From the NCBI GenBank assembly GCA_012728415.1, contig JAAYFD010000035.1, forward strand, positions 1-41,592: 41,592 nt of DNA, written 5' to 3'. Source of the stretch: Gammaproteobacteria bacterium. Its GTDB lineage: Bacteria > Pseudomonadota > Gammaproteobacteria > Pseudomonadales > Pseudomonadaceae. Numbering within the stretch: position 1 is the first letter of the stretch; every line of letters starts with the position of its first letter. The notes under the pieces were generated by a model. That model saw only the letters and a program-made list of their open reading frames with translations. It had not been told where the DNA came from and ran no database searches. This document shows positions 30,330 to 40,279 of the stretch, piece by piece. The position numbers and the translations under genes are program-made.

Positions 30330-31661
30330 TCAGCGCATGATTCCGCCGCTGCCATAACCCTTGAGGTTCGATTTTTTCATTAAGGATTCGTACTGGTTTG
30401 AAACGAGGTGCGATTGTACTTGAGCCATGAAGTCCATGACAACCACAACAACGATCAAAAGAGACGTTCCGCCAAGATAAAACGGCACGTTGGCTGCTAC
30501 AACCAAAAACTGGGGCAGCAAGCATACGGCAGTCATGTATAGCGCGCCGAAAACAGTCAGGCGAGTCAATACGCCATCAATATAACGGGCAGACTGGTCA
30601 CCCGGACGAATGCCCGGAATGAAAGCACCCGATTTTTTCAGATTTTCGGCCACCTCTTTCGGGTTGAACATTAACGCTGTATAGAAAAAACAGAAGAAAA
30701 TGATGCCCGCACTGAACAGGATAATATTCAGCGGCTGGCCTGGCGCCAACGCTTGTGAAATATCACCCAGCCAAGTCATGCTTTCAGACTGCCCGAACCA
30801 CTGACCCAGGGAGGCCGGGAACAGCAAGATGCTGCTGGCAAAAATGGCTGGAATGACACCGGCCATATTGACCTTTAGCGGCAAGTGACTTTGCTGTGCA
30901 GCAAACACCTTGCGACCCTGCTGGCGCTTGGCGTAGTTCACCAGAATCCGGCGCTGGCCACGCTCGATAAACACCACAAATCCAATGATTGCAATCGCCA
31001 GCATGGCTATCACCATCAAGGCGAAGATGTTTATATCACCCTGGCGTGCCGACTCGAAGGACTGACCAATGGCAGCAGGCAATCCGGCTACGATACCGGC
31101 GAAAATCAGCATGGAAATACCGTTGCCGATACCTCGCTCGGTGATCTGCTCACCGAGCCACATCATGAACATTGCTCCAGCCACAAAAGTCGTGATGGAA
31201 ACAAAGTAGAAGTTGAAGTCAGCCGCAAATGCTACGCCCTGACTGGCCAGCCCCATGGACATGCCAAAAGCCTGTACCAGAGACAGCAATAAAGTACCAT
31301 AGCGTGTGTACTGGCTGATTTTGCGGCGTCCCGCCTCACCTTCCTTCTTCAACTGCCCAAGCTGCGGACTCACGGCTGTCATCAGCTGCATGATAATCGA
31401 TGCGGATATATAAGGCATGATGCCCAGCGCAAAGATACTCATGCGCTCAAGCGCACCACCGGAAAACATGTTGAACAGGTCGAGAATGGTTCCCTCATTC
31501 TGTCGAAACAGGTTTGCCAGAGCGTCGGGGTTGATACCGGGAACAGGAATATGCGCTCCTATCCGGTACACGATGATTGCCAGGAACAGAAAACGCAAGC
31601 GTGCCCAAAGTTCAGACAGGCCGCCGCCACCCAAGGCAGAGAGAGAACCCTGTTTTGCCAT
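30330..31661 (-). CDS. secY: Protein translocase subunit SecY
   Basis: SecY is the central channel of the Sec translocon in the inner membrane. The 443-residue protein has ten hydrophobic helices, with the plug and first helix region ([27 protein letters not shown]), [31 protein letters not shown], the cytosolic loop [35 protein letters not shown] and the last helices ending [22 protein letters not shown]. The ATG overlaps the rplO stop by one base (TAATG), so it is translationally coupled. Confidence 0.98.
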   Translation of the reverse strand: MAKQGSLSALGGGGLSELWARLRFLFLAIIVYRIGAHIPVPGINPDALANLFRQNEGTILDLFNMFSGGALERMSIFALGIMPYISASIIMQLMTAVSPQLGQLKKEGEAGRRKISQYTRYGTLLLSLVQAFGMSMGLASQGVAFAADFNFYFVSITTFVAGAMFMMWLGEQITERGIGNGISMLIFAGIVAGLPAAIGQSFESARQGDINIFALMVIAMLAIAIIGFVVFIERGQRRILVNYAKRQQGRKVFAAQQSHLPLKVNMAGVIPAIFASSILLFPASLGQWFGQSESMTWLGDISQALAPGQPLNIILFSAGIIFFCFFYTALMFNPKEVAENLKKSGAFIPGIRPGDQSARYIDGVLTRLTVFGALYMTAVCLLPQFLVVAANVPFYLGGTSLLIVVVVVMDFMAQVQSHLVSNQYESLMKKSNLKGYGSGGIMR

Positions 31662-32095
31662 TATTCTTCGACCTTGCCGCCTGCAGCGATGATGGCCTCA
31701 CGGGCACCCTTGGTGGCAGCAACGCCCTGCAGGGTTACTGCGCGACTCACTTCGCCAGACAGCATGACCTTTACCGACTTGACGTTTTCACCAATGATGT
31801 TGGCTTCTTTCAGAGTGAGCAAAGTTACCAGATCACCCTCAACCTTGGCCAGCTCGGATGTACGCACTTCTGCACGGTCCAGCTGCTTTCGGGAAGTAAA
31901 GCCAAACTTCGGCAGGCGACGGTACAACGGCTGCTGACCACCCTCAAAGCCTGGCGCCACCTTGCCGCCGGAGCGGGAGGTCAGACCCTTGTGGCCACGA
32001 CCGGCTGTTTTGCCCATGCCGCTACCGATACCGCGCCCCAGTCGTACTTTTTTGGTACGGGAACCAGGTGCGGAACGCAAATCATTCAACTGCAT
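31661..32095 (-). CDS. rplO: 50S ribosomal protein L15
   Basis: L15 is a late-assembling 50S protein. The 144-residue product begins [44 protein letters not shown], the Gly/Lys/Arg-rich extension that threads into 23S rRNA, followed by a globular domain. GGAGGG precedes the ATG. It is three bases downstream of rpmD and overlaps secY by one base. Confidence 0.98.
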   Translation of the reverse strand: MQLNDLRSAPGSRTKKVRLGRGIGSGMGKTAGRGHKGLTSRSGGKVAPGFEGGQQPLYRRLPKFGFTSRKQLDRAEVRTSELAKVEGDLVTLLTLKEANIIGENVKSVKVMLSGEVSRAVTLQGVAATKGAREAIIAAGGKVEE

Positions 32096-32098
32096 GTC

Positions 32099-32281
32099 TT
32101 AACCCTCCACACGGAGCATATAGTAAGCCTTGTTGATCATGCCGCGATTTTCCGGCGTATCCAGAACCTCAACGGTATGACCAATTCGGCGCAGCCCAAG
32201 GCCACGCACGCAGGCCTTATGATTGGCCAGACGGCCATTGGTGCTCTTCACCAGAGTCACCTTGATTTTTGCCTGGGACAT
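32099..32281 (-). CDS. rpmD: 50S ribosomal protein L30
   Basis: A 60-residue protein of the short bacterial L30 form: [66 protein letters not shown] precedes the ATG. It sits tightly between rpsE and rplO with two or three bases on each side. Confidence 0.98.
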   Translation of the reverse strand: MSQAKIKVTLVKSTNGRLANHKACVRGLGLRRIGHTVEVLDTPENRGMINKAYYMLRVEG

Positions 32282-32283
32282 GA

Positions 32284-32808
32284 TTACAGAATCTCCTCGA
32301 CACTCTTGCCACGCTTGGCAGCAACGGACTCGGGTGACTGCATATTCTTCAAACCCTTAAAGGTGGCCTGAACCACGTTCACCGGGTTGGTCGAGCCGTA
32401 ACACTTGGCAAGAACGTTATGCACACCAGCAACTTCCAATACAGCGCGCATTGCACCACCGGCAATGACACCAGTACCCTCAGAGGCGGGCTGCATATAA
32501 ATATTGGACGTACCGTGAACCGCACGAATCGGGTACTGCAATGTCGTACCGTTAAGCTCAACCTGAATCATGTTGCGGCGAGCAGCCTCCATCGCTTTCT
32601 GGATGGCGGCAGGCACTTCACGGGACTTGCCCCGCCCGTAACCTACACGACCCTTGCCATCACCAACAACAGTCAGCGCGGTAAAGGTAAAAATGCGGCC
32701 ACCCTTTACAGTTTTGGCCACGCGGTTAACCTGGATCAGCTTTTCGATGTAGCCCTCATCGTTGCTGCTTTCTTCGCGTCTGCCGCGCTTTTGTTCGTTA
32801 TTCGACAT
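32284..32808 (-). CDS. rpsE: 30S ribosomal protein S5
   Basis: S5 helps translational fidelity and mRNA unwinding at the entry site. The 174-residue protein has a charged N-terminus, then [49 protein letters not shown] and the C-terminal domain [40 protein letters not shown] lies nine bases before the ATG, overlapping the rplR end. Confidence 0.98.
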   Translation of the reverse strand: MSNNEQKRGRREESSNDEGYIEKLIQVNRVAKTVKGGRIFTFTALTVVGDGKGRVGYGRGKSREVPAAIQKAMEAARRNMIQVELNGTTLQYPIRAVHGTSNIYMQPASEGTGVIAGGAMRAVLEVAGVHNVLAKCYGSTNPVNVVQATFKGLKNMQSPESVAAKRGKSVEEIL

Positions 32809-32811
32809 AAC

Positions 32812-33162
32812 TTAAAACTCCAGCCCGCCTTCACGAGCAGCATCAGCCAGTGCCTGAACACGGCCATGGTACTTGAAACCAGAACGGTCGAAAGCCACAC
32901 GGGAAATACCTGCAGCTTTGGCACGCTCGGCAATCAGTGCGCCAACCTTTTTGGCAGCTTCGACATTACCGGTTACGCCTTCACGCAGAGACTTGTCCAG
33001 CGTTGAAGCAGACGCCAAAACCTGGCTACCGTCAGCAGCAATGATTTGTGCATAGATGTGCTTTGACGAGCGATGTACGCACAAACGAACCGCTTCCAGT
33101 TCGTGCATTTTCAGACGTGCCTTGCGTGCACGACGCAATCTTGAAACTTTTTTGTCGTTCAT
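32812..33162 (-). CDS. rplR: 50S ribosomal protein L18
   Basis: L18 binds 5S rRNA with L5. The 116-residue protein has the basic N-terminus ([37 protein letters not shown]), [10 protein letters not shown] and the C-terminal [35 protein letters not shown]. It is typical in length and position between rplF and rpsE. Confidence 0.98.
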   Translation of the reverse strand: MNDKKVSRLRRARKARLKMHELEAVRLCVHRSSKHIYAQIIAADGSQVLASASTLDKSLREGVTGNVEAAKKVGALIAERAKAAGISRVAFDRSGFKYHGRVQALADAAREGGLEF

Positions 33163-33173
33163 TTTGCTAGGCC

Positions 33174-33707
33174 CTACTTCTTCTTGGCTTCTTTACGGCG
33201 CACCACTTCATCAGCGTAGCGCACACCCTTGCCTTTGTAAGGCTCAGGACGACGGTATTCGCGTATTTCAGCAGCAACCTGCCCCAGAACCTGCTTGTCG
33301 ATACCACGCAGGATCAAGTCTGTCGCACTCGGAGCCTCTGCTGTCACATTAGCTGGCAACTGGTACTCAATCGGGTGGGAAAAGCCCAGCGAAAGGTTGA
33401 CTACATTACCACTCACCTGGGCACGGTAACCAACACCAACAAGCTGCAGCTTACGCTCAAAGCCCTGACTAACGCCGACCACCATGTTGTTGACCAGCGC
33501 ACGGGTCGTACCGGCCATGGCTCGGGACTGCTTATCACCATTGCGGGCAGCAAAACGGATTACTTCGGCGTCCCTGGTAATCTCGACTGAAGGATGCAAC
33601 TGCATTTGCAGTGCGCCCTTGGCGCCTTTGACTGAAACGGTATCACCATCCAGTTTGAATTCAACACCCGCTGGCAGCGTGACGGGGTTATTTGCAATAC
33701 GAGACAT
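33174..33707 (-). CDS. rplF: 50S ribosomal protein L6
   Basis: L6 lies near the GTPase centre at the base of the L7/L12 stalk. The 177-residue product begins [31 protein letters not shown] and ends with the hallmark [32 protein letters not shown] precedes the ATG. Confidence 0.98.
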   Translation of the reverse strand: MSRIANNPVTLPAGVEFKLDGDTVSVKGAKGALQMQLHPSVEITRDAEVIRFAARNGDKQSRAMAGTTRALVNNMVVGVSQGFERKLQLVGVGYRAQVSGNVVNLSLGFSHPIEYQLPANVTAEAPSATDLILRGIDKQVLGQVAAEIREYRRPEPYKGKGVRYADEVVRRKEAKKK

Positions 33708-33716
33708 GCTTCCCCC

Positions 33717-34109
33717 TTAGAATACGTTGCACAGCACTTCGCCACCGATTCCGGCAGCACGGGCTTCGCGGTCAGCCATCACACCTTTACTGGTGGAAAC
33801 GATCGCAACGCCCAGCCCACCACGAACCTTTGGCAGCTCACTGGCTGATCTGTACTGACGAAGACTTGGGCGACTTACGCGCTGCAACTCTTCAATGACC
33901 GGACGCCCTTCGAAATATTTCAGCTCGATGGTGAGTTCGGGTTTAACGCCTTCGCTGACTTGATAGTCCGCAATATAGCCTTCGTTCTTCAATACGTTGG
34001 CTACAGCTACCTTCAAACGAGAAGAAGGCATGCTTACTGCGGATTTCTCAGCCATCTGGGCATTACGGATACGGGTTAGCATGTCCGCTAACGGGTCCTG
34101 CATACTCAT
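33717..34109 (-). CDS. rpsH: 30S ribosomal protein S8
   Basis: S8 is a primary 16S rRNA binder and in E. coli represses the spc operon. The 130-residue protein ([30 protein letters not shown]...) ends [24 protein letters not shown], exactly the usual length. The ATG at 34109 has AGGAG ten bases upstream; the longer frame adds a non-family leader. Unusually, 612 bases separate it from rpsN, which normally adjoins it, and a separate promoter appears to drive it. Confidence 0.98.
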   Translation of the reverse strand: MSMQDPLADMLTRIRNAQMAEKSAVSMPSSRLKVAVANVLKNEGYIADYQVSEGVKPELTIELKYFEGRPVIEELQRVSRPSLRQYRSASELPKVRGGLGVAIVSTSKGVMADREARAAGIGGEVLCNVF

Positions 34110-34192
34110 GGGCCAATAGCTCCTGGATAAAAAACAAGTCAGCAACACTGACAAAACAAGCAACAGCTCTTTTATGCTCTTGCGAGCCGGAC

Positions 34193-34221
34193 ATTCTAAG
34201 GATTTACTTCCCTCGAAGCAA
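34193..34221 (-). promoter_or_regulatory. Sigma70-type promoter in front of rpsH
   Basis: On the minus strand TTGCTT (34216-34221), a 17-base spacer and TAGAAT (34193-34198). The start would be near 34186, giving a leader of about 77 bases before rpsH. The -10 hexamer is identical to that of the rpsJ promoter. It would make rpsH and the downstream genes independent of rpsN transcription. Confidence 0.55.
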
Positions 34222-34489
34222 GCCCCCTTTCAGAAAGACTCCATTTGTCTGGCGGAGTTTTATCGGGGTGCCACCCGACCCAGGCCCTTGCGTGGCTTGC
34301 CGCTGCGTGTCGAACCCTGTAATCAGCAGGCTCACGCCACCAGTGGCAAGCGTCACCTGCAGAACCATGCAGCACCCGCTGAAAGGCCCGAAAGCGTACC
34401 CGGCCACGCCATAAGCTGACATCATCACTCCGCACAAAAAGAGCAATCCCTACAAACCATTGACTTTTCCATAAAGCCCCAGCAACCAT
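34204..34489 (-). pseudogene. Possible frame-broken small membrane protein
   Basis: Two minus-strand frames overlap here. One starts at 34489 (MVAGALWKSQWFVGIALF) and the other runs on to a stop at 34204 (LCGVMMSAYGVAGYAF, then SGCCMVLQVTLATGGVSLLITGF). Losing one base from the five-T run (plus-strand A at 34436-34440) would join them into about 95 residues with two membrane helices. A shorter intact alternative begins at an ATG behind GGAG (MSAYGVAGYAF...). I recognise no family; it may be chance. Confidence 0.25.
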
Positions 34490-34679
34490 GGTAACGCAGT
34501 GCTGGTTCTGGCATACCCACCCGCAGCGGGCCGGCCGGGCAACCATGAATTTGGCAGCTGCGCTATCGTCAAGCCTTGTCAATATGGTTTATGCATCTGC
34601 CCGCGACTCATGGCGCCATCATCCCGAGGGCCGCTCCAGTCTAGGCGGTGTTAACGATCGGTTTTCTTGGGCCAGATAC

Positions 34680-34707
34680 GAATCAAGCCCCTTTCGGGGC
34701 TTGATTC
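34680..34707 (-). terminator. Twelve-bp GAAA-loop hairpin after rpsN
   Basis: GAATCAAGCCCC pairs perfectly with GGGGCTTGATTC around GAAA (minus strand), beginning 14 bases after the rpsN stop. No T run follows, so it may be a processing or stabilising stem, or a weak terminator. Its place at the operon break suggests it separates the two halves. Confidence 0.55.
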
Positions 34708-34721
34708 AAACTGCACGCAGC

Positions 34722-35027
34722 TTACCAGCTGGACTTTACCAAGCCGGGGATGTCACCGCGCATGGCTGCTTCACGCAGCTTGTTGCGGCCCAACCCGAAC
34801 TTGCGATAGACACCGTGCGGGCGACCGGTAATGCGGCAACGATTACGCAGACGAGCTGCGCTTGCATCACGCGGCTGTTTTTGCAAGGCAATCTGTGCTT
34901 CCCAGCGCTCCTCGGGTGTGGAGTTCGGGTTGGCGATTACCGCTTTCAGCGCGGCACGCTTTTCCGCAAACTTGGCGACCGTACGCTGACGCTTCAGCTC
35001 ACGGTTGATCATGCTTTTCTTGGCCAT
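34722..35027 (-). CDS. rpsN: 30S ribosomal protein S14
   Basis: S14 is part of the 30S head. The 101-residue form ([101 protein letters not shown]) lacks the CxxC pairs of the zinc form. AGGAACAGGAA precedes the ATG. A hairpin and a long spacer follow it instead of rpsH. Confidence 0.98.
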   Translation of the reverse strand: MAKKSMINRELKRQRTVAKFAEKRAALKAVIANPNSTPEERWEAQIALQKQPRDASAARLRNRCRITGRPHGVYRKFGLGRNKLREAAMRGDIPGLVKSSW

Positions 35028-35037
35028 TTCCTGTTCC

Positions 35038-35577
35038 TCAAGTACGGAAGGGGAATTTGAAGGCGTTCAGTAACGCACGGCCTTCTTCATCGTTACGGGC
35101 AGTCGTGGTCAGGGTGATATCCAGACCGCGCAGCGCATCAATCTTGTCGTAATCGATTTCCGGGAAAATGATCTGTTCCTTGACACCCATGCTGTAGTTG
35201 CCGCGGCCATCGAACGAGCGCGGGTTCAAACCACGAAAGTCGCGAACGCGAGGCAGGGAGATGGAGAGCAAGCGATCCAGGAATTCGTACATGCGATCGT
35301 TGCGCAATGTAACCTTGACCCCAATCGGCCAGCCATCACGGATTTTAAAACCCGCAATGGACTTGCGGGAGTAAGTGATTACTCCCTTCTGGCCGGTGAT
35401 TTTTTCCAGGTCGGACAGGGCATTCTCGATAATTTTTTTATCAGTAACTGCCTCGCCCAGACCCATGTTCAGTGTAATTTTGCTTACACGCGGAACTTCC
35501 ATAACGTTGGCCAGCTTCAGTTCTTCCTTCAGCTTGGGAGCCAACTCGTTCCGATAAAGATCTTTCAATCGTGCCAT
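35038..35577 (-). CDS. rplE: 50S ribosomal protein L5
   Basis: L5 binds 5S rRNA and contacts P-site tRNA. The 179-residue product has [50 protein letters not shown] and the C-terminal [26 protein letters not shown]. It lies ten bases before rpsN and 17 after rplX. Confidence 0.98.
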   Translation of the reverse strand: MARLKDLYRNELAPKLKEELKLANVMEVPRVSKITLNMGLGEAVTDKKIIENALSDLEKITGQKGVITYSRKSIAGFKIRDGWPIGVKVTLRNDRMYEFLDRLLSISLPRVRDFRGLNPRSFDGRGNYSMGVKEQIIFPEIDYDKIDALRGLDITLTTTARNDEEGRALLNAFKFPFRT

Positions 35578-35594
35578 GGTGATTTACCTAGTCC

Positions 35595-35909
35595 TCAAGC
35601 CTCGACAGCTTTTTGTGTCGACTTGAATACACGAATTTTCTTGCCGTCCTCGAACTTGAAACCAACACGGTCAGCCTTGTTGGTTTCAGAATTGAAGATG
35701 GCTACGTTAGAAACCTGAATAGGGGCTTCTTTTTCGACGATACCGCCCTGTTGTCCGAGCATCGGATTAGGCTTGGTGTGCTTCTTGACCATATTGACAC
35801 CAGTCACGATCACACGACCGTCGGCCAGTACTTTTTGTACTTTGCCGCGCTTGCCCTTGTCCTTGCCGGCGATGACGATGATCTCGTCGTTACGACGAAT
35901 CTTTTGCAT
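35595..35909 (-). CDS. rplX: 50S ribosomal protein L24
   Basis: L24 initiates 50S assembly. The 104-residue product starts [28 protein letters not shown], the KOW motif, followed by [15 protein letters not shown] and [32 protein letters not shown] precedes the ATG, 12 bases after rplN. Confidence 0.98.
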   Translation of the reverse strand: MQKIRRNDEIIVIAGKDKGKRGKVQKVLADGRVIVTGVNMVKKHTKPNPMLGQQGGIVEKEAPIQVSNVAIFNSETNKADRVGFKFEDGKKIRVFKSTQKAVEA

Positions 35910-35921
35910 GACGGCTACTCC

Positions 35922-36290
35922 TTACAACACTTCTGGGGCCAGTGAGACAATTTTCATGAACTTCTCTGTACGAAGCTCACGTGTCACCGGGCCAAAGATA
36001 CGGGTGCCCATTGGCTCCTGCTTGGCATTCAGAATGACAGCAGCATTGCCGTCAAAACGAATGATGGAACCGTCGGGGCGACGAACGCCGGAACGGGTAC
36101 GTACAACTACAGCGGTCAGTACCTGGCCCTTTTTAACGCGACCACGTGGAATGGCCTCTTTCACGGTAACCTTGATGATGTCACCGATGCGGGCGTAGCG
36201 GCGGTGTGAGCCGCCCAGGACCTTGATGCACATTACGCGACGGGCACCACTGTTATCCGCCACATCCAGCATAGATTGAGTCTGAATCAT
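35922..36290 (-). CDS. rplN: 50S ribosomal protein L14
   Basis: L14 lies at the subunit interface. The 122-residue protein begins [33 protein letters not shown] and ends [17 protein letters not shown], full family length. It is conventionally the first gene of the spc operon; here it follows rpsQ by 21 bases with no terminator or separate promoter I can see. Confidence 0.98.
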   Translation of the reverse strand: MIQTQSMLDVADNSGARRVMCIKVLGGSHRRYARIGDIIKVTVKEAIPRGRVKKGQVLTAVVVRTRSGVRRPDGSIIRFDGNAAVILNAKQEPMGTRIFGPVTRELRTEKFMKIVSLAPEVL

Positions 36291-36311
36291 TTTATTTCTC
36301 CGACCCGGTCC

Positions 36312-36578
36312 TTAAACAACTTCTACGCGCTCAACGACTTCAACCAGTGCCCAGGACTTGGTCTTGGATTGGGGACGGGTTTCACGAATGGTCACCTTGT
36401 CGCCAATTTTGCACTGATTCTGTTCGTCATGAGCATGCAGCTTTGTTGAACGCTTCAGGTACTTGCCGTAAATCGGGTGCTTGACGCGACGCTCGATCAG
36501 TACGGTAATGGTTTTGTCCATCTTGTCGCTGACTACTCGGCCGGTCAGCGTACGGATTGTCTTCTGAGCTTCAGCCAT
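36312..36578 (-). CDS. rpsQ: 30S ribosomal protein S17
   Basis: S17 is an OB-fold primary binder of 16S rRNA. The 88-residue product has [44 protein letters not shown] and [20 protein letters not shown]. It starts two bases after the rpmC stop, behind AGGTGAG, and is the last gene of the S10 group. Confidence 0.98.
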   Translation of the reverse strand: MAEAQKTIRTLTGRVVSDKMDKTITVLIERRVKHPIYGKYLKRSTKLHAHDEQNQCKIGDKVTIRETRPQSKTKSWALVEVVERVEVV

Positions 36579-36580
36579 GA

Positions 36581-36772
36581 TTACTCACCTGCCTTCTGGT
36601 TGAGCACAGTCTTGACGCGTGCAATGTCACGTCTTACCTGGGTGAGCAGGTGAGACTGGTTCAACTGTCCGGTCGCTTTCTGCATACGCAGATTGAACTG
36701 GTCACGCAGCAGATCGAGCAATTGCTCGTTCAGCTGCTCTACTGTTTTTTCACGAAGTTCGTTAGCTTTCAT
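36581..36772 (-). CDS. rpmC: 50S ribosomal protein L29
   Basis: L29 is a two-helix protein near the peptide exit. The 63-residue product begins [38 protein letters not shown] use the ATG at 36772, which overlaps the rplP stop by one base (TGATG); the frame also has a GTG one codon earlier, but the ATG gives the E. coli length. Confidence 0.97.
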   Translation of the reverse strand: MKANELREKTVEQLNEQLLDLLRDQFNLRMQKATGQLNQSHLLTQVRRDIARVKTVLNQKAGE

Positions 36773-37185
36773 CACATCACCGTCCGCTTAACAAAAGTTG
36801 TTGCGACAGGCAATTTAGCTGCTGCCAGGGCGAAGGCTTCACGCGCCAACTCTTCTGACACACCTTCTATTTCATAAATGACCTTGCCTGGCTGAATCAG
36901 GGCTACCCAGTACTCAACAGAACCCTTGCCTTTACCCATCCGCACTTCAAGAGGCTTTTTGGTAATTGGCTTGTCCGGGAATACACGGATCCAGATTTTA
37001 CCGCCACGCTTAACGTGACGAGTCAGGGCGCGACGGCCTGCTTCAATTTGACGAGCGGTAAGACGTCCACGACCTGTTGCCTTCAGGGCAAATTCGCCGA
37101 AACTTACCTTGCTGCCGCGCAGAGCCAGACCACGGTTGTGGCCCGTCATCATTTTGCGGAACTTCGTACGCTTGGGTTGTAGCAT
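36772..37185 (-). CDS. rplP: 50S ribosomal protein L16
   Basis: L16 lies by the A-site tRNA and helps shape the peptidyl transferase centre. The 137-residue protein begins [62 protein letters not shown] and carries the Arg-containing loop [23 protein letters not shown] precedes the ATG. Confidence 0.98.
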   Translation of the reverse strand: MLQPKRTKFRKMMTGHNRGLALRGSKVSFGEFALKATGRGRLTARQIEAGRRALTRHVKRGGKIWIRVFPDKPITKKPLEVRMGKGKGSVEYWVALIQPGKVIYEIEGVSEELAREAFALAAAKLPVATTFVKRTVM

Positions 37186-37197
37186 TGTGCGTACTCC

Positions 37198-37881
37198 TTA
37201 ACGTGCTGCTTTTTTACGAGCTGGCGCTTCAGGCTTGGCTTCTTCGTGACGGCCACCAATGACCTCACCTTTGAAAATCCAGACCTTTACACCGATCACA
37301 CCATAGGTGGTGTGGGCTTCGTAAGTTGCGTAATCGATATCGGCACGCAGGGTGTGCAGGGGCACACGACCTTCGCGATACCACTCAGTACGTGCGATCT
37401 CAGCACCGCCAAGACGTCCGCTCACCTGGATTTTGATGCCCTTGGCACCAATGCGCATAGCATTCTGAACAGCGCGCCTCATGGCACGGCGGAACATGAT
37501 GCGGCGCTCCAGTTGTTGTGCAACATTCTGAGCGACGAGCATACTGTCGAGCTCCGGCTTGCGGATCTCTTCAATATTGATGTGCACGGGCACACCCATT
37601 TTCTTGGTCAGGTCCTGACGCAGCTTTTCAACATCCTCACCCTTTTTGCCGATTACAATGCCCGGACGAGCGGTGTGGATGGTAATGCGTGCGGTTTGTG
37701 CCGGACGAGCAATTTCTACCCGGCTAACGGACGCGTTTTTTAGTTTGTCCAACAGATACGCACGAACTTCCAGATCGGCATTCAGATAATCAGCATAATC
37801 TTTGCTGTCTGCATACCAAACCGATGCGTGATCTTTGACGATGCCCAGGCGAATGCCTATGGGATGTACTTTCTGACCCAT
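37198..37881 (-). CDS. rpsC: 30S ribosomal protein S3
   Basis: S3 forms the mRNA entry tunnel with S4 and S5. The 227-residue product ([23 protein letters not shown]...) has the KH domain [24 protein letters not shown] and the C-terminal domain [17 protein letters not shown], then a basic tail ending PARKKAAR. Start ATG 37881 has CGGAG upstream; the frame extends into the rplV end but those residues are not S3. Confidence 0.98.
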   Translation of the reverse strand: MGQKVHPIGIRLGIVKDHASVWYADSKDYADYLNADLEVRAYLLDKLKNASVSRVEIARPAQTARITIHTARPGIVIGKKGEDVEKLRQDLTKKMGVPVHINIEEIRKPELDSMLVAQNVAQQLERRIMFRRAMRRAVQNAMRIGAKGIKIQVSGRLGGAEIARTEWYREGRVPLHTLRADIDYATYEAHTTYGVIGVKVWIFKGEVIGGRHEEAKPEAPARKKAAR

Positions 37882-37894
37882 CTGATCAACTCCG

Positions 37895-38227
37895 TTACTT
37901 GTCTGCGACCTTGACAGTGATATGGCAAGAACGCTTGATGATGCGATCCGCACGGCCTTTGGCACGAGGCTTGATACGCTTCATCGAACGACCTTCGTTA
38001 ACAAAGACAGTTGATACACGCAGGTCATCAACATCTGCGCCTTCGTTATGTTCAGCATTGGCAATCGCTGACTCCAGCACCTTCTTGATAATCTCGGCGG
38101 CTTTTTTGCCGCTGAAATTCAGCAAGTTCAATGCTTCATCAACTTTCTTACCACGAATCTGGTCGGCAACCAGGCGAGCTTTCTGGGCAGAAATGCGGGC
38201 ACCCGACAATTTTGCGGCAACTTCCAT
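37895..38227 (-). CDS. rplV: 50S ribosomal protein L22
   Basis: L22 lines the exit tunnel and its hairpin loop narrows it. The 110-residue product has [33 protein letters not shown] and the loop region [36 protein letters not shown] precedes the ATG. Changes in that loop affect macrolide sensitivity in other bacteria; the sequence here looks ordinary. Confidence 0.98.
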   Translation of the reverse strand: MEVAAKLSGARISAQKARLVADQIRGKKVDEALNLLNFSGKKAAEIIKKVLESAIANAEHNEGADVDDLRVSTVFVNEGRSMKRIKPRAKGRADRIIKRSCHITVKVADK

Positions 38228-38239
38228 CTTCTATACCCC

Positions 38240-38515
38240 TTAACGTCTGCCTTTCTTGTCTGCTACGTGACCCCGATAGGTTCGGGTTGCAGCAAACTCA
38301 CCCAGTTTATGACCAACCATGTCTTCGCTAACCAAAACAGGCACATGTTGACGGCCGTTATGGACAGCAATGGTCAGACCTACCATTTGCGGCAGAATCA
38401 TTGAACGGCGTGACCAAGTTTTTACTGGACGGCGATCGTTCTTTTCAACTGCAGTCTCAACCTTCTTGAGCAGGTGAAGGTCAATAAATGGACCTTTCTT
38501 AAGAGAACGTGACAT
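38240..38515 (-). CDS. rpsS: 30S ribosomal protein S19
   Basis: S19 is in the 30S head with S13. The 91-residue product begins [20 protein letters not shown] and has [48 protein letters not shown], all family marks. AGGAT lies before the ATG, 14 bases after rplB. Confidence 0.98.
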   Translation of the reverse strand: MSRSLKKGPFIDLHLLKKVETAVEKNDRRPVKTWSRRSMILPQMVGLTIAVHNGRQHVPVLVSEDMVGHKLGEFAATRTYRGHVADKKGRR

Positions 38516-38529
38516 ATTTTATCCTTTGA

Positions 38530-39351
38530 TTACTTGCGACGGCGTACGATCATGTTGTTCGTGCGCTTGTTGCTGCGGGTTTTACCACCCTTGGTTGGAC
38601 GACCCCAAGGTGTAACAGGGTGACGACCACCTTTAGTGCGACCTTCACCACCACCGTGCGGGTGGTCAACCGGGTTCATGGCAGCACCACGAACGGACGG
38701 ACGGACACCTGCCCAGCGAGAAGCACCTGCTTTGCCCAGCGAGCGCAAAAAGTGCTCGTGGTTGGATACCTCGCCAAGAGTGGCACGGCAATCGATCAGC
38801 ACTTTGCGCATCTCGCCCGAGCGCAGGCGAATAACAGCATAGCTGCTGTCACGTGCCACCAGCTGCGCTGAGGTACCGGCAGAGCGTACCAGCTGGGCGC
38901 CTTTGCCCGGCTTCATCTCGATACCATGAATGACGGAGCCAACCGGAATATTGCGCAGTGGCAACGTGTTGCCATTCTTGATGGGCGCGTGCGCACCGCT
39001 CATCAACTGCTCGCCCGCTTTGATGCCTTTCGGAGCAATGATATAGCGACGCTCGCCATCAGCATACTTTAGCAGTGCGATATTGGCGCTGCGGTTTGGG
39101 TCATATTCGAGACGCTCAACAATGGCCGGAATGCCATCCTTGTTGCGACGAAAATCAATAATGCGGTAATGCTGCTTGTGTCCACCGCCGATGTGGCGCG
39201 TGGTAATGCGACCGTTATGGTTGCGGCCACCGGTTTTCGACTTCTTCTCCAGCAGCGGCGCATAAGGAGCACCTTTGTGCAGCTCCTTGTTGACCACACG
39301 AACGACATGACGGCGTCCGGGGGAAGTCGGCTTGCTCTTGACAATTGCCAT
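38530..39351 (-). CDS. rplB: 50S ribosomal protein L2
   Basis: L2 is needed for peptidyl transfer and subunit joining. The 273-residue product has the N-terminal [42 protein letters not shown], and the C-terminal [31 protein letters not shown], including the conserved histidine by the catalytic centre. GAGGTG precedes the ATG. Confidence 0.98.
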   Translation of the reverse strand: MAIVKSKPTSPGRRHVVRVVNKELHKGAPYAPLLEKKSKTGGRNHNGRITTRHIGGGHKQHYRIIDFRRNKDGIPAIVERLEYDPNRSANIALLKYADGERRYIIAPKGIKAGEQLMSGAHAPIKNGNTLPLRNIPVGSVIHGIEMKPGKGAQLVRSAGTSAQLVARDSSYAVIRLRSGEMRKVLIDCRATLGEVSNHEHFLRSLGKAGASRWAGVRPSVRGAAMNPVDHPHGGGEGRTKGGRHPVTPWGRPTKGGKTRSNKRTNNMIVRRRK

Positions 39352-39364
39352 CTTGCACCTCTAC

Positions 39365-39664
39365 TTAGTTAGCACTGCTTTCGAAGTCGATATCCTGACC
39401 AGGCTCAAGGGTAATGTAGGCTTTTTTCCAGTCATTACGCTTGCCCATGCCACGCATGGTGCGCTTGGTCTTGCCGTTCACCTTAACGGTATTGACATCG
39501 GACACTTTCACTTCAAACAGCTGCTCAACAGCTTTTTTAACTTCCAGCTTGGTTGCATCTGTAGCGACTTTAAACACAAACTGATTCTTGCCGTCAGCCA
39601 GCACAGTTGCCTTTTCGGAGATGTGCGGGCCCAGCAGCACTTTAAATACGCGTTCCTGGTTCAT
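39365..39664 (-). CDS. rplW: 50S ribosomal protein L23
   Basis: L23 is the docking site for trigger factor and SRP at the exit tunnel. The 99-residue product has [45 protein letters not shown] and [25 protein letters not shown]. Its start overlaps the rplD stop by four bases (ATGA). Confidence 0.98.
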   Translation of the reverse strand: MNQERVFKVLLGPHISEKATVLADGKNQFVFKVATDATKLEVKKAVEQLFEVKVSDVNTVKVNGKTKRTMRGMGKRNDWKKAYITLEPGQDIDFESSAN

Positions 39665-40263
39665 CCCAACAACTCCTCAAACTTTTTGACTGCAGAAACA
39701 GTCATCAGAACCTTTTCATAGGCGATCAGGCTGACTGGATCAGCTCCCTGTACATCACGCACATCAACATGCGGGATGTTGCGAGCTGCCAGATACAGGT
39801 TCTCTTCAACCGCATCAGAAACAATCAACACGTCGCTCAAATTCAAACCGCTGAGCTTACCCAGCAGCTCTTTGGTCTTGGGAGCAGAAACGGACAACTC
39901 CTCAACGACCACCAGGCGATCCTGACGAACCAGCTCGGCCAGAATAGAGCGCATCGCTGCACGATACATTTTCTTGTTCAGCTTCTGGGAGTGATCTTGA
40001 GGGCGTGCAGCAAAAGTAACACCACCGCTGCGCCAGATCGGGCTGCGGATGCTGCCTGCACGGGCACGACCTGTACCCTTCTGGCGCCATGGCTTGCGAC
40101 CACCACCAGACACTTCCGAACGGTTTTTCTGTTTCTTGCTGCCCTGACGACCGCCGGCCATATAAGCAACGACTGCCTGGTGAACCAGAGCCTCATTGAA
40201 CTCACCGCCAAAGGTACGCTCGCAGACATCAATTGCCTGAGCGCCATTTACATTGATTTGCAT
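39661..40263 (-). CDS. rplD: 50S ribosomal protein L4
   Basis: L4 lines the exit tunnel and in E. coli also attenuates the S10 operon. The 200-residue protein ([41 protein letters not shown]...) has the tunnel loop [33 protein letters not shown]. Start ATG 40263 gives the family length; the longer frame runs into rplC. The short S10 leader here leaves little room for E. coli-style L4 control. Confidence 0.98.
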   Translation of the reverse strand: MQINVNGAQAIDVCERTFGGEFNEALVHQAVVAYMAGGRQGSKKQKNRSEVSGGGRKPWRQKGTGRARAGSIRSPIWRSGGVTFAARPQDHSQKLNKKMYRAAMRSILAELVRQDRLVVVEELSVSAPKTKELLGKLSGLNLSDVLIVSDAVEENLYLAARNIPHVDVRDVQGADPVSLIAYEKVLMTVSAVKKFEELLG

Positions 40264-40279
40264 TTTTGCAACTCCCCCT

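Larger units (their letters stand above)
34110..34721 (-). other. Long spacer splitting the spc operon between rpsN and rpsH
   Basis: These genes are normally within tens of bases of each other. Here 612 bases intervene. Read on the minus strand they contain, in order, a 12-bp hairpin just after rpsN, some 190 bases with nothing recognised, a frame-broken reading frame with two hydrophobic segments, and a sigma70-type promoter. There are no terminal repeats, target duplications or transposase fragments. Confidence 0.85.
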
